A stretch of DNA of 64,000 bases from Candidatus Krumholzibacteriota bacterium (lineage in GTDB: Bacteria; Krumholzibacteriota; Krumholzibacteriia; LZORAL124-64-63), in the NCBI GenBank assembly GCA_024275485.1, contig JAJRZA010000036.1, positions 108,851 to 172,850 of the forward strand. Direction: 5' to 3'. Shown piece after piece: positions 18,495-27,830 of the stretch (position 1 is the first letter of the stretch; each line of letters starts with the position of its first letter). The notes below the pieces were generated by a model, which saw only the letters and a program-made list of their open reading frames with translations, was not told where the DNA came from and made no database searches. The position numbers were made by a program, and so were the translations under genes.

Positions 18495-18566
18495 CCGGTG
18501 CTCCTGACTTGGGGGCAGAGTTTCTTTTCAGTGACTATAGCCCAAGGCCCACCAGGACTCAAACCT

Positions 18567-18601
18567 GTAAAAAAGTCGCTCCCCTCAAGAAGGAGCGACT
18601 T
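18567..18601 (-). terminator. Intrinsic terminator after aconitase gene
   Basis: AAGTCGCTCC and GGAGCGACTT form a perfect 10-bp stem with a 9-base loop. On the minus strand the stem runs into a T-tract. It stands about 26 bases after the aconitase stop, the expected place, and separates that gene from the symporter gene. Confidence 0.85.
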
Positions 18602-18626
18602 GTTTAAAGCAGAAAGGGCCGAAAGA

Positions 18627-20891
18627 TCAACCTTCCTTGATTTTGTTCAGGGCACTTCCTGCCTTGAACCAATCAATCTGCTCGGCGGTCATTGTGTGAT
18701 CAACAACGATATAATCTTCGCTGCCGTCAGCATGTTTCATGGTCACATTCAGCTGCCCGCCGGGAGCAAGTTCACTCAGGCAGGTAAAGGAGAAACGATC
18801 GCCCTGTTGAACCTTGTCATAGTCCGCAGGGTTGCTGAAGGTCAGCGGCAGGATCCCCTGCTTCTTCAGGTTCGTTTCGTGAATCCTGGCAAAACTGCGC
18901 ACTATAACCGCGGCGCAACCAAGATGGCGGGGGCACATGGCGGCGTGTTCGCGACTGCTGCCTTCACCATAGTTTTCATCGCCGATGATGACCCAGCGCA
19001 AGCCCTCGCTCTTGTAGTGCCGAGCCACGGCAGGCACTTCGCCATACTCACCACTGAAGGTATCGAGGATGCTGTTGGTCTCTTCATTGAAGGCGTTCAC
19101 CGCACCGATCAGCATGTTGTTGCTGATGTTATCCAGGTGGCCGCGGAAGCGCAACCAGGGTCCGGCCATGCTGATATGGTCGGTGGTGCATTTTCCCAGA
19201 GCCTTGATCAGCAAGGGCAGCTCCAGGTAATCGTTGCCGTCCCAGGCGCTGAAAGGCTCCAGCAGAGCCAAGCGCTCGCTTGCGGGATCAACCACCACCT
19301 CAACACTTGTATTGTCTTCAGGGGGATCTACGTAGCCACCTTTTGGCTGCACGAATCCCTTGGGCGGCAACTCGTGGGCAGGTGCCGGGGCCTTGAGCAA
19401 AACCTCTTGGCCATCTTCGCTGGTGATGGTATCGGTCAGTGGATTGAAATCCAGCCTGCCGTTCAACGCGTAGGCCATCACCGTCTCGGGGCTGCCGATG
19501 AAGGCGTGGGTGTTGGGGTTGCCATCGGCGCGTTTTTTGAAGTTGCGATTAAAACTGGTGAGGATGGAGTTGCGAGCCTCGGGCTCCACATCCACCCGTT
19601 TCCACTGGCCGATGCAAGGGCCGCAGGCATTGGTCAGCACCGTGGCCCCCACCTGCTCCAGAACCGCCAACTGGCCGTCGCGCTCGATGGTATCGTGGAT
19701 ATTTTCTGAACCAGGACTGATCCACAGAGTGCCCTTGACCTTCAGATTCTTGTCCAGGGCCTGCTGCGCCACATCGGTCAAACGGCAGATGTCTTCGTAG
19801 CTGCTATTGGTGCAACTTCCGATGAGGGTGGCGGTGATCTCCAGGGGGTAATCTTCCTTGACGCAGTCGGCGGCCATCTGGCTCACAGGGTGAGCAATAT
19901 CAGGGCTGTGCGGCCCCACCAGGTGGGGCTCCAAATCACCAAGATCAATCTCCACGATCTGATCGTAGAATTCGGCCGGATTGGCCATTACTTCAGGGTC
20001 GGCCATCAGCAGGTCGGTGTTTTTGTCCGCCAGTTCGGCCAGCTCGTTACGGCTGGTGGCACGCAAGTACATTGCCATTCGCTCATCGTAGGGGAAAATG
20101 CTCGTGGTTGCGCCCAGTTCCGCACCCATGTTGGTGATGGTCGCCTTGCCGGTGCAACTGAGGCTGGCTGTGCCTGGGCCAAAGTATTCAATGATGGCGT
20201 TGGTGCCGCCCTTGACCGTCAGAATTCCACACAGCTTGAGGATGACATCCTTGGGAGCGGTCCACCCGTTCATTTCTCCAGTCAATTTCACACCGATGAT
20301 TTTGGGATCCTTCACTTCCCAGTTCATGCCCACCATCACATCGACAGCGTCGGCGCCACCAACACCGCAGGCGACCATGCCGAGACCACCACCATTGGGC
20401 GTATGACTGTCGGTGCCGATGATCAAACCGCCGGGGAAGGCGTAATTTTCCAATACTATCTGGTGGATGATGCCACTGCCGGGTTTCCAAAAGCCCATGT
20501 TGTAGCGGCCGGAGGCGCTGGCCAGGAAGTCGTACACTTCCTTGTTCACATCCAAGGCGGTCAGTTTGTCTTCCTCGGCCCCCTTGTAGGCTTCCAAAAG
20601 ATGGTCGCAATGCACGGTCGAAGGCACTGCAGCTTCATCCCGGCCGGCCTGCATGAATTGGAGGATGGCCATCTGGGCGGTGGCATCCTGCATGGTCACA
20701 CGGTCTGGACGGAGGGCCAAAGTGGCTTCACCGCGCTCAAATTCCTGGTTTTGAGGATCAGCCAGATGCCCAAACAAAACCTTTTCGGCCAGGGTCAACG
20801 GCCGCCCCAAACGCCCACGCACCACATCCAGTCGCTTCTTCGACTGCTCATAAACTTTGCTCACCATTTCCCGGGTGGTTTCGATGGCCAT
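18627..20891 (-). CDS. acn: Aconitate hydratase, mitochondrial-type
   Basis: The 754-residue enzyme converts citrate to isocitrate in the TCA cycle with a [4Fe-4S] cluster. Cluster cysteines are visible in [12 protein letters not shown] and [10 protein letters not shown], and the swivel-domain active-site loop is [35 protein letters not shown] is the substrate-binding region. Length and motifs fit the mitochondrial/AcnA-like group rather than the larger bacterial AcnB. AGGAGG precedes the ATG. It is bordered by a terminator downstream and by 140 bases upstream, so it is probably a single-gene unit. Confidence 0.96.
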   Translation of the reverse strand: MAIETTREMVSKVYEQSKKRLDVVRGRLGRPLTLAEKVLFGHLADPQNQEFERGEATLALRPDRVTMQDATAQMAILQFMQAGRDEAAVPSTVHCDHLLEAYKGAEEDKLTALDVNKEVYDFLASASGRYNMGFWKPGSGIIHQIVLENYAFPGGLIIGTDSHTPNGGGLGMVACGVGGADAVDVMVGMNWEVKDPKIIGVKLTGEMNGWTAPKDVILKLCGILTVKGGTNAIIEYFGPGTASLSCTGKATITNMGAELGATTSIFPYDERMAMYLRATSRNELAELADKNTDLLMADPEVMANPAEFYDQIVEIDLGDLEPHLVGPHSPDIAHPVSQMAADCVKEDYPLEITATLIGSCTNSSYEDICRLTDVAQQALDKNLKVKGTLWISPGSENIHDTIERDGQLAVLEQVGATVLTNACGPCIGQWKRVDVEPEARNSILTSFNRNFKKRADGNPNTHAFIGSPETVMAYALNGRLDFNPLTDTITSEDGQEVLLKAPAPAHELPPKGFVQPKGGYVDPPEDNTSVEVVVDPASERLALLEPFSAWDGNDYLELPLLIKALGKCTTDHISMAGPWLRFRGHLDNISNNMLIGAVNAFNEETNSILDTFSGEYGEVPAVARHYKSEGLRWVIIGDENYGEGSSREHAAMCPRHLGCAAVIVRSFARIHETNLKKQGILPLTFSNPADYDKVQQGDRFSFTCLSELAPGGQLNVTMKHADGSEDYIVVDHTMTAEQIDWFKAGSALNKIKEG

Positions 20892-21031
20892 TTTTTCATC
20901 CTCCTGGTACGCGTGCCGGGCACAGCCTGGTGCACTGTCAAACAGGCCGGTCCGCCGCCATTTTCAAGCTTCTGTTTCAGGGAAACAATATAGACAATCA
21001 GGATTCGTTTTTCCCGTTTTTTCGGAAAATA

Positions 21032-21763
21032 TCAACGACCCACAAGCAGACGATTGGCCAAACGATCCGGCAAACCGGCGGCCAGGATTTCCTCCCTGGC
21101 TCGCTCGATGTCATACTCAACCCGTTCAAAGGTAATGGTTGCTTCTTCTTTGTCCCACACAAGAAAAGCGGCCCGCGGGTCTCCGTCCCTCGGTTGCCCA
21201 ACGCTGCCAGGGTTGAAGAGCATCATTTCCGTATTATCGATGAATATGGGGTCCGGCCCGCAGGATAGAAATCCGTCGCCATCAAAAGCAACCGGATGAT
21301 GTGTATGCCCAAAGAAACAAATCCCGGGGCCACCATCGCGAAACATGGCCGCGGAAACCTGACGGAAATCCTGTCGATAGATGAGATATCGGTCCCGCTC
21401 GTCGGGAGAACCGTGGGCCAGGAAAACCCGATCTTCGAGTTGGAGCAAAATGGGCAAACCGGCCAGATAGGCCAAATTCTCCTCGGTGAGCAGCGCTCGA
21501 TTGTGCTCAACGGCAACCAGGGAATGCTCATTGAATTTCAGACTCTGGGAACCATCGCCCACCAGGGCGTCGTGGTTCCCTTGGATGCAGGGAACCCCCT
21601 TTTCCTGCAGAAAACCCAAACATTCCAGGGGCCGGGCACCATAACCGACAATATCACCCAAACAAAAAACCCGATCAATGCCCAGATCGTCAATGCGCGA
21701 CCAAACAGACCGTAAGGCCTGCCAGTTGCTATGGATGTCCGAGATGATGGCGGTGCGTGACAT
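21032..21763 (-). CDS. Calcineurin-like metallophosphoesterase
   Basis: The 243-residue protein has all metal-site motifs of the family: ISDIHSNWQAL, LGDIVGYG, QGNHDAL, LAHGSP and FGHTHHP. The GDIVGYG form and short length match the YfcE/DUF2437-like predicted phosphodiesterases, which act on small phosphodiesters or nucleotides in the cytoplasm. The real substrate is unknown. It stands 98 bases after the acyltransferase stop in the same direction and 140 bases before the aconitase start. Confidence 0.9.
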   Translation of the reverse strand: MSRTAIISDIHSNWQALRSVWSRIDDLGIDRVFCLGDIVGYGARPLECLGFLQEKGVPCIQGNHDALVGDGSQSLKFNEHSLVAVEHNRALLTEENLAYLAGLPILLQLEDRVFLAHGSPDERDRYLIYRQDFRQVSAAMFRDGGPGICFFGHTHHPVAFDGDGFLSCGPDPIFIDNTEMMLFNPGSVGQPRDGDPRAAFLVWDKEEATITFERVEYDIERAREEILAAGLPDRLANRLLVGR

Positions 21764-21861
21764 TATTTATCCAAAAAAGGTGCGAATGGTCCATGACGAT
21801 TGTTCTGAAATAATAGACTAGACTGAACTGCATGGCAATAAATTCACCAGCATCATCACAA

Positions 21862-23016
21862 CTACACTTTGATATGAATATTCTTGGTATGCAAATACCA
21901 CAAAAGAACCAGCCAAATGGCCAGAAAACTCAAGGAATAAAGCAGCGAGCCGTTGGCTGGGCCGGCAAAAGGCTCGAAAACCCCGTCGTAAATGGCCTGC
22001 TTCAGGCTGATCTTGTCCCCGGCAGTATCGGTCATCTTGATCAGGTAGAGTATCCGGGCCAAAATCCCCGACCCGACAAAAACCAACAGCGGATTGCGAC
22101 CAAAAACCACCGTCGGCTGGATACCACGCCGCCAACCTTTTATGTCGATCACCCAAAGACAGAAGGCCAGGACCAGGATGGCCAGGCCACCGGTCAGGAC
22201 CATATAACTGCTTGTCCAGAGTTGTTTGTTCAACGGTTCAAGCAAAGCCAAATTCCAACCCAGCGAAGTCATCAGCAAACCCGCCAGCGACAAACCATGC
22301 AAACGGGTTGTCAGCGACTTGGGTTGCCGCAGGAATTCCCCGGTGAAAAACCCAAGCATTGTGGTGACGGCCGCAGGAAGGGTGGACAGTAATCCTTCCG
22401 GATCGAAAGCAACCGCTCCCACATGGTAAAGGTGCCCCGCACCCAGGGTCTGAAGATCCAGCAGGCGAATAAAATTATCTTCCAGGGCAAAACTTCCTGC
22501 ACCCCAATCTGCTACCAGGGCAAGACGCATCAGCAATTCGTAGACCAGCAGCCAGCCTGTCATCACCAGCCAACGGCCCTTATTCCCCATGAAAACCACG
22601 ACCAATCCCACAAGCAGATAACAAACGGCTATGCGCTGCAAAACACCCCAAATCCGTAATTCAGCCAGGAATTCCGGGAACCGGAGGTTTCCAACCAGCC
22701 CAAAGGGAAAACCATTGAGAAACAAACCGAGGGCAAAAATTATTAGGCTGCGGGAGATGATTTTTCGCACCAGATCGGAACGCAAAGCCCCTGCTTCCAA
22801 TCGACGGGAAAAGCCCAGGGAGATCGCCACTCCAACAATGAACAGAAAGAAGGGAAAAATCAGATCGGTGGGAGTAAGTCCATGCCACGACGCATGACGC
22901 AATGGTGGATGGATATGGGCCCAGCTACCGGGATTGTTGACCACAATCATCAGAGCCACCGTCAGACCGCGAAAGACATCCAGGGCCACAAGACGTTCAC
23001 CGCAGAAGGGCTTCAT
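21862..23016 (-). CDS. NagX/HGSNAT-like membrane acyltransferase
   Basis: About ten helices and the opening ERLVALDVFRGLTVALMIVVNN, followed by WHGLTPTDLIFPFFLFIVGV, are the signature of bacterial relatives of heparan-alpha-glucosaminide N-acetyltransferase (DUF5009/DUF1624). The His in the HGLTPTD region is in the place of the acetyl-accepting His of the human enzyme. The family moves acetyl groups across the membrane onto amino sugars; the substrate here is not known. The start is the ATG at 23016, which overlaps the TGA of the upstream gene (ATGA); the open frame reaches 29 codons further but within that gene. Confidence 0.88.
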   Translation of the reverse strand: MKPFCGERLVALDVFRGLTVALMIVVNNPGSWAHIHPPLRHASWHGLTPTDLIFPFFLFIVGVAISLGFSRRLEAGALRSDLVRKIISRSLIIFALGLFLNGFPFGLVGNLRFPEFLAELRIWGVLQRIAVCYLLVGLVVVFMGNKGRWLVMTGWLLVYELLMRLALVADWGAGSFALEDNFIRLLDLQTLGAGHLYHVGAVAFDPEGLLSTLPAAVTTMLGFFTGEFLRQPKSLTTRLHGLSLAGLLMTSLGWNLALLEPLNKQLWTSSYMVLTGGLAILVLAFCLWVIDIKGWRRGIQPTVVFGRNPLLVFVGSGILARILYLIKMTDTAGDKISLKQAIYDGVFEPFAGPANGSLLYSLSFLAIWLVLLWYLHTKNIHIKV

Positions 23017-24185
23017 TTCAGCTTCCCCACTCCAAGGTCCAGGTGGCGGGCCACGGCTTCGGCTTCCAACTGGAATGCCTTGCCGTGTTGCGATTTCTTC
23101 CATCCCGCCATGGGGTTCACTTCAAAATCCAAAACTTTGCCCCGACGTTTCATGGTCCAGACAGCAACCACTCGACCACGGTCCAGGACCACTGCCGAAA
23201 CATAGGCCGCCTTGCGCCAAACCAGTGGCCGGAGTGATTTATCGGGCACGGTCCAGCTTTTGTCCTTGTGTCCCATCAACAGGGTATCCCACAGGGGCAG
23301 CAGGCGCATGGGCCAGGCTTTGGCCGATCTTCCGGGTTTGATTTGCAGCTCCAACTCATCACGGGCCAAAGTAAACAAATTTCCATGCCCGGCACACTGC
23401 ACGGTGATCAATTCCCCGGCGGCCTGCAAATCCGCCACCCATGAACGGGCGGTGGTGACTTTGGCACCAAAAAAATGAGCCAGGTCCTGAACCGTTGCCG
23501 GGGCGTTGACCGCCAGGTATCGACGGACGAAATCCACACACGTTTTTTGGGGATCAGGTAATGGGTCAGGCCAGGACAATCCTGAAAACCAGGCCTGGCG
23601 CGTGGCGTAGATTTGCTGGGCTCCAAGCTTTTCACCCTGGCACAAGTGACCCGCCCAACTCAACCGCCACACCAGGCGCCCCGCGGCAAAATGGGCCCGG
23701 GCGGTCTCATCACCTATGCGGGGGTCCAGTTCTTCCACATAAGAATCCTCCACAAACGGCAGCAGATCCTTTTTCACCACCGTGCCTTTTTGGAGCGAAA
23801 AATCCAATACCAACTTTTCCGATTTTTCGGATGGCAACGGACCCCGACGACCATCCGACGACCACAACGCCCTTGCCGAAATAACCTGTGCCCAACTCCT
23901 TTGAGAATCATATATGTGGATTGTGCCACGCTGACCCCAGGTGCGAACCAGGTCGCGTCCAGGAGAAAAAAGGTGCTCGGCCAGTTCAGCGGCCGAAGGT
24001 CGCAGCGCCAAGCGCTGGCTCAGGGCCAACAACCCCGGCGACAGCTGTTGTGACTGCAGCCCCAGGATGTTTCGGGCACAGATTTCAGGTGATTCGGCAC
24101 CTCCGCCGGCCAGGTATCCACGGCGGGCGCGAAAGAACAGGGCCTGCTCTTCGGTTAATTTCAATGACATGGCGCTGGATTTCAT
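23013..24185 (-). CDS. AlkZ-like winged-helix protein (HTH_42 family)
   Basis: This 390-residue protein matches the tandem winged-helix family that includes the AlkZ/AlkX DNA glycosylases. It has the N-terminal helix with NILGLQSQQLSP, where the QxQ motif occurs, and the conserved LVRTWGQRGTIHIY. A C-terminal segment (MLLPLWDTLLMGHKDKSW-like) is typical. AlkZ unhooks azinomycin interstrand crosslinks, but many family members remain untested, so the repair role is inference. AGGA lies seven bases before the ATG. It is joined by a 4-base overlap to the NagX-like gene, an association with no obvious biochemical link. Confidence 0.83.
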   Translation of the reverse strand: MKSSAMSLKLTEEQALFFRARRGYLAGGGAESPEICARNILGLQSQQLSPGLLALSQRLALRPSAAELAEHLFSPGRDLVRTWGQRGTIHIYDSQRSWAQVISARALWSSDGRRGPLPSEKSEKLVLDFSLQKGTVVKKDLLPFVEDSYVEELDPRIGDETARAHFAAGRLVWRLSWAGHLCQGEKLGAQQIYATRQAWFSGLSWPDPLPDPQKTCVDFVRRYLAVNAPATVQDLAHFFGAKVTTARSWVADLQAAGELITVQCAGHGNLFTLARDELELQIKPGRSAKAWPMRLLPLWDTLLMGHKDKSWTVPDKSLRPLVWRKAAYVSAVVLDRGRVVAVWTMKRRGKVLDFEVNPMAGWKKSQHGKAFQLEAEAVARHLDLGVGKLK

Positions 24186-24251
24186 GGTTTTATCCTAACA
24201 TCTTTAGGGATTAATACAAATCAGACTCTGCCCTGCTCATCGGAGAAGACC

Positions 24252-25706
24252 ATGGATATGAAGCTCAGCAAGACCAACGAAACCGTAGTGGCCAAAGCCG
24301 CCGCCAAGTGCCGGGAGCAAGGCATCCGCATTCCCACCCTGGCCCAGATGAAGGATCCTTCCCTCATCCCGGACGACATCAAAACCGATCTCAAAAAAGT
24401 AGGGCTCTGGGATTTTGACCCCTTGAATCTTTTTCGCATCACCTGGAAGAACGACCCCAAGACCGGTCAATTCACTGACGGCAACTGGATTGAGTTTCCC
24501 AGCGAGCTCACTGGTGTGAGCGCCCGCATCATCGGCCTGGTGGGTAAGTATTTCCCCACTGGATCCCACAAGGTCGGTGCCGCTTTTGGCTGCCTGGTGC
24601 CGCGACTGGTCACCGGCCAGTTTGACCCCACGACCCAGAAAGCCGTCTGGCCCAGCACAGGCAACTTCTGCCGTGGTGGTGCATTCGACTCCAAGTTGCT
24701 CGGTTGCGAATCGGTGGCCATTCTCCCTGAGGAGATGAGCCAGGAACGGTTCGATTGGCTCCAAGGTGTGGCCACCGAAGTCATTGCCACTCCCGGTTGC
24801 GAATCCAACGTCAAAGAGATTTACGACAAATGCTGGGAAATCAAGAAAACCCGGCCCGAGTGTGTCATCTTCAATCAGTTTGAAGAATTCGGGAATCCCA
24901 TCTGGCACTACAATGTGACCGGCTCCATCATCGAGGAAATCTACCAAAAAGTGGTGCAACCCGGCCAGCGCCTTGGTGCGTTCGTCAGCAGCACGGGCTC
25001 GGCCGGCACCATCGCCGCCGGAGATTATCTGCGCACTGAGCATCCTGGCATGATCGTCACCGCCGTGGAAGCCCTGCAGTGCCCCACCCTTTACTCCTGC
25101 GGATTTGGCGGCCACCGCATTGAAGGCATCGGCGACAAGCATGTGCCCTGGGTGCACAACGTGCGCAACACCGACATGGTTTGCGCGGTGGATGATCAGC
25201 AATGCATGGATTTGCTGCGCCTGTTCAACGAAGAGGAAGGCCGGGCCGTGCTGATAGAAGGTGGGGTCAGCGAGGGGTTGATCGCCCAACTCGACCTCTT
25301 GGGCATCAGCAGCATCTGCAACCTGGTGGCAGCCATTGAAACGGCCAAGTACTACGGCATGGACGGTCGCGACATCATCTTCCTGCCTTTGACCGACGCA
25401 GCCGATATGTACAGCAGCCGCCTGCCTGAATTGACGGCCCAACAAGGCAAATACACCCGGGAACAAGCCCTGGTCGACCACAACCGCTGGCTGTTGTCGG
25501 TCACTCCCGACTATGTGCGCGAGCTGAGTTTCCACGACCGCAAAACCCTGCACAACTTCAAATACTTAACCTGGGTGGAGCAACAGGGACGGACAGTGGA
25601 CGAGTTGAGGCTATTGTGGGATCGGGATTTCTGGACGGAGCTCTTCGGGGTGACCGAACATTGGGACCGGCGCATTGAGGAATTCAACCAAAGAGTCGGG
25701 TTGTAG
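24252..25706 (+). CDS. PLP-dependent enzyme, cysteine synthase/tryptophan synthase-beta fold
   Basis: The 484-residue protein is a fold-type II pyridoxal phosphate enzyme. The Schiff-base lysine is K107 in FPTGSHKVGAAFG, the cofactor-contact loop is PSTGNFCRGGAF, and the phosphate-binding glycine loop appears as SSTGSAGTIAAGDYL. It is longer than O-acetylserine sulfhydrylase (about 310 residues), with an extended N-terminus and C-terminus, so its substrate is not established; annotations of relatives as cysteine synthase are weak. GGAGAA lies before the ATG at 24252; a second ATG occurs at 24258. It is divergent from the AlkZ-like gene. Confidence 0.86.
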   Translation: MDMKLSKTNETVVAKAAAKCREQGIRIPTLAQMKDPSLIPDDIKTDLKKVGLWDFDPLNLFRITWKNDPKTGQFTDGNWIEFPSELTGVSARIIGLVGKYFPTGSHKVGAAFGCLVPRLVTGQFDPTTQKAVWPSTGNFCRGGAFDSKLLGCESVAILPEEMSQERFDWLQGVATEVIATPGCESNVKEIYDKCWEIKKTRPECVIFNQFEEFGNPIWHYNVTGSIIEEIYQKVVQPGQRLGAFVSSTGSAGTIAAGDYLRTEHPGMIVTAVEALQCPTLYSCGFGGHRIEGIGDKHVPWVHNVRNTDMVCAVDDQQCMDLLRLFNEEEGRAVLIEGGVSEGLIAQLDLLGISSICNLVAAIETAKYYGMDGRDIIFLPLTDAADMYSSRLPELTAQQGKYTREQALVDHNRWLLSVTPDYVRELSFHDRKTLHNFKYLTWVEQQGRTVDELRLLWDRDFWTELFGVTEHWDRRIEEFNQRVGL

Positions 25707-25785
25707 AAAACCCAGTATTTTTTGATTGGGGTCCGGCATGAAACCGCACCCGGTTTTGGGATGAAACCTTTATGATCGAGCAATC

Positions 25786-26601
25786 CTAATTTGAATGAAA
25801 AGACAGTCCCTTTTTCTTGATCAGCCCCAAATCAAACTCGCTCATGGCCTCGCAATATGATGCCTCCAGTCGTACCCGATAAGGTTTCAGCACTGCTCTT
25901 ATTTCCTCCGGCAGGGAACTATCCGCAAAAGGCACCCCTCCATCACTCCAACCAAGTTTTTTCAATTCCGAACGCCAGATTTGGGCCTCATCCAGTCGGC
26001 CGGACGCCTCCAGAGACTCGGCGTGGCTAGTCATCAAATCCGCAATCAGCTCCTGTTCCCGAGACGTAAAGTCACCACCATCACTGTCAATCCCCACGTT
26101 TGGTGCGTACCCCAGCCAGGAATTGTAGGACAATACATAGATCCAGGTGTATTCACCCATTCCCATATCCATTTCCAGGAGTGCCTTGTTGCGGATCTCC
26201 ACAACCTGGCCCATCTCCATCACCAAGCCCTTGATGGAGCCCATGACCTTGCCCAGACCCTTGAAAATTTCCCCCATGCTGGGTTCTTTCTCATTGTTTT
26301 CCAGTTCTTCCATGCCTTGAAAACCCCGGACGACTTTCTCAAATTCTTCACACGAAGGTAGCAATCGGGCTCGAACGGCCAGGAAGGTTTCAATTCTGTC
26401 CGGAGTCAGACTGCCAGCTTCCGGAACGTACTGGCCAGGCGTACCGAAAGCCTCGGTCAGGTCTTTCTGACTTGTGACGGCCTTGTTCATGGGACGGGTA
26501 AAAAATATCCCGGCCCCAACAAAGAGGAAAATGTTCAAAAGAATGGTGACGCCACAACCCACACCACAACCGATCAGCCATTTCTTGCCCGTTCCTGCCA
26601 T
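25786..26601 (-). CDS. Hypothetical membrane-anchored protein
   Basis: The 271-residue protein has one N-terminal transmembrane helix (GCGVGCGVTILLNIFLFVGA, residues about 12-31) followed by a soluble, largely helical and acidic domain. A short Met/Gly-rich stretch (SMGEIFKGLGKVMGSIKGLV) sits near residue 110. I recognise no family or motif. It is convergent with the PLP gene and stands alone; the 79 bases between them hold no convincing terminator. The helix orientation suggests an Nin-Cout protein with a periplasmic domain. Confidence 0.6.
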   Translation of the reverse strand: MAGTGKKWLIGCGVGCGVTILLNIFLFVGAGIFFTRPMNKAVTSQKDLTEAFGTPGQYVPEAGSLTPDRIETFLAVRARLLPSCEEFEKVVRGFQGMEELENNEKEPSMGEIFKGLGKVMGSIKGLVMEMGQVVEIRNKALLEMDMGMGEYTWIYVLSYNSWLGYAPNVGIDSDGGDFTSREQELIADLMTSHAESLEASGRLDEAQIWRSELKKLGWSDGGVPFADSSLPEEIRAVLKPYRVRLEASYCEAMSEFDLGLIKKKGLSFHSN

Positions 26602-26773
26602 CGCATTGCCCTTTCGAGTAAAGTATTTCTACGCTACCTGCAAAGAACGAATTTGCTGACCAAAGTGTTTCTTTAAAACCCGCCAAAAATTCCTCAGTGC
26701 GATATTTCGCGAGTCTTGCTATCCTGTATCAACAAGTTCATGTTTTCACAAACCCATTCCTGGGCGGTACCAT

Positions 26774-27658
26774 ATGCAGTTGCAAGTTTCTGATCAGATC
26801 GAGAGCAAAGTCTCCAATGGCCAACTATCCCCCGACGACGCCAGCCGATTTACCAGATTTGTCGCCACCTGCAACTCCGAATTCATGACCCACCCCATCA
26901 TCAAGGACAACAAATATTCCGCATGGTTCGCCCAGGGCACCGCCAGTCGCGAGAACATCAAGCACTTCGTGGTTCAATTCTCCGTCTTTTCCAACCTCTT
27001 TCTCATCGCCCAACTGATGAAAGTCATCAATGCCGGCACCCTTGAGGGCATGCGGGCCAGCAAGGAAATCCTGGCCAATGAACTGGGTGTGATCTTTCAC
27101 AAGGCCGGATCCGAAATGGTAGAAATTTCCGACAAGGATCGCGAAGGCGACCCCGAAATCGTCTCACTCGAAGGCTCCGTCGACGGTGGACGCTTTCGTT
27201 TTCGCGCCGCCCACTTTGAGTGGTTGGTCAAGATGGGCGAAGTGCTGGACCTCAGCTTTGCTGATTTGGGAAAACGCCGTCACGGCACTCCCGCAACGCT
27301 CTTTTTCTGTGACCAGCTGACCACCATCTACGGCAACGAGGACCCCAACATTGCCGAAGGCGCCAGCTTCGCCGTGGAAAACTGGGCAGCCGCCGGATTC
27401 TGGAAAGACCTCATCGCCGGCCTCGAAATTTTCAAACAAAACCATGAACCCGAACTCCCCCTGGCCTTCTTCACCTGGCACGACAAAATCGAAGACCAAC
27501 ACGCCGGCCACGTCATGGACGAACTCGAAGAGCTCTTCTTCACCGACGGCTTCGACGAAGAAAAATTCCTCCACGGCGGCCGCATTATGCTGGACGGCGT
27601 CCAAGCCTTCTGGACCGGCCTAAACGAACAAAGAATAGCCAACGCCCACACCGACTAA
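26774..27658 (+). CDS. Haem-oxygenase-like putative diiron enzyme (HDO family)
   Basis: This 294-residue, mostly helical protein fits the iron-containing haem-oxygenase-like superfamily (CADD, UndA, SznF relatives). Candidate ligands occur in the expected order: E103 and H109 in NELGVIFH, E202 in SFAVENWAAAGFW, then H236, E240 and H243 in FTWHDKIEDQHAGH, matching the HxxxD/ExxH pattern. Known members oxidise small molecules or cleave C-C or C-N bonds with O2. The substrate here is unknown. It stands alone, followed within 10 bases by a hairpin and then by a long palindrome. Confidence 0.75.
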   Translation: MQLQVSDQIESKVSNGQLSPDDASRFTRFVATCNSEFMTHPIIKDNKYSAWFAQGTASRENIKHFVVQFSVFSNLFLIAQLMKVINAGTLEGMRASKEILANELGVIFHKAGSEMVEISDKDREGDPEIVSLEGSVDGGRFRFRAAHFEWLVKMGEVLDLSFADLGKRRHGTPATLFFCDQLTTIYGNEDPNIAEGASFAVENWAAAGFWKDLIAGLEIFKQNHEPELPLAFFTWHDKIEDQHAGHVMDELEELFFTDGFDEEKFLHGGRIMLDGVQAFWTGLNEQRIANAHTD

Positions 27659-27660
27659 CC

Positions 27661-27690
27661 CAAAAAAGTGCCCCGAAAAAGGGGCACTCC
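27661..27690. terminator. Hairpin between convergent genes, best as minus-strand terminator
   Basis: GTGCCCC-gaaaaa-GGGGCAC (27668-27687) is a perfect 7-bp GC-rich stem. On the minus strand it is followed by TTTTTTG, a good intrinsic terminator for the transglutaminase gene. On the plus strand the tail is C-rich with only TTT, so termination of the haem-oxygenase-like gene would be weaker. Confidence 0.65.
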
Positions 27691-27736
27691 CCCCCTTTAC
27701 CAGGCAGTACAAAAAACCCTTACAATAGGCAGTACC

Positions 27737-27828
27737 TCTCTTCAGGTATGTACAAATAGACCCTTGTTGGATACTCCGCAGGAACGAGGACCTTCCAACA
27801 AGGGTCTATTTGTACATACCTGAAGAGA
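27737..27828. repeat. Perfect 35-bp inverted repeat with 22-base loop
   Basis: Bases 27737-27771 and 27794-27828 are exact reverse complements; the loop (27772-27793) is unrelated. The right arm ends two bases before the stop codon of the transglutaminase gene. The 9-mer aggcagtac also occurs twice just to the left (27702 and 27727). Arms this long are far beyond a normal terminator. Possible readings are a small non-autonomous mobile element, a recombination or protein-binding site, or an mRNA 3'-end stabiliser. No flanking transposase is present. Confidence 0.9.
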
Positions 27829-27830
27829 CG

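Noticed and set aside
18498..19709. 400-codon plus-strand frame opposite aconitase
   Set aside because: Shadow of the aconitase codons; the terminator at 18567 also lies inside it.
23013..24185. Transcriptional regulator call for the winged-helix protein
   Set aside because: The whole-length pattern and QxQ motif fit the AlkZ-like family better than a repressor or activator.
24237..25553. Long open frame antisense to the PLP enzyme
   Set aside because: It mirrors the codon bias of the sense gene, has no family similarity or ribosome site, and the sense frame has clear catalytic motifs.
25707..25785. Terminator between the PLP gene and the convergent hypothetical gene
   Set aside because: Partial GC complementarity only, without a stable stem or T-tract.
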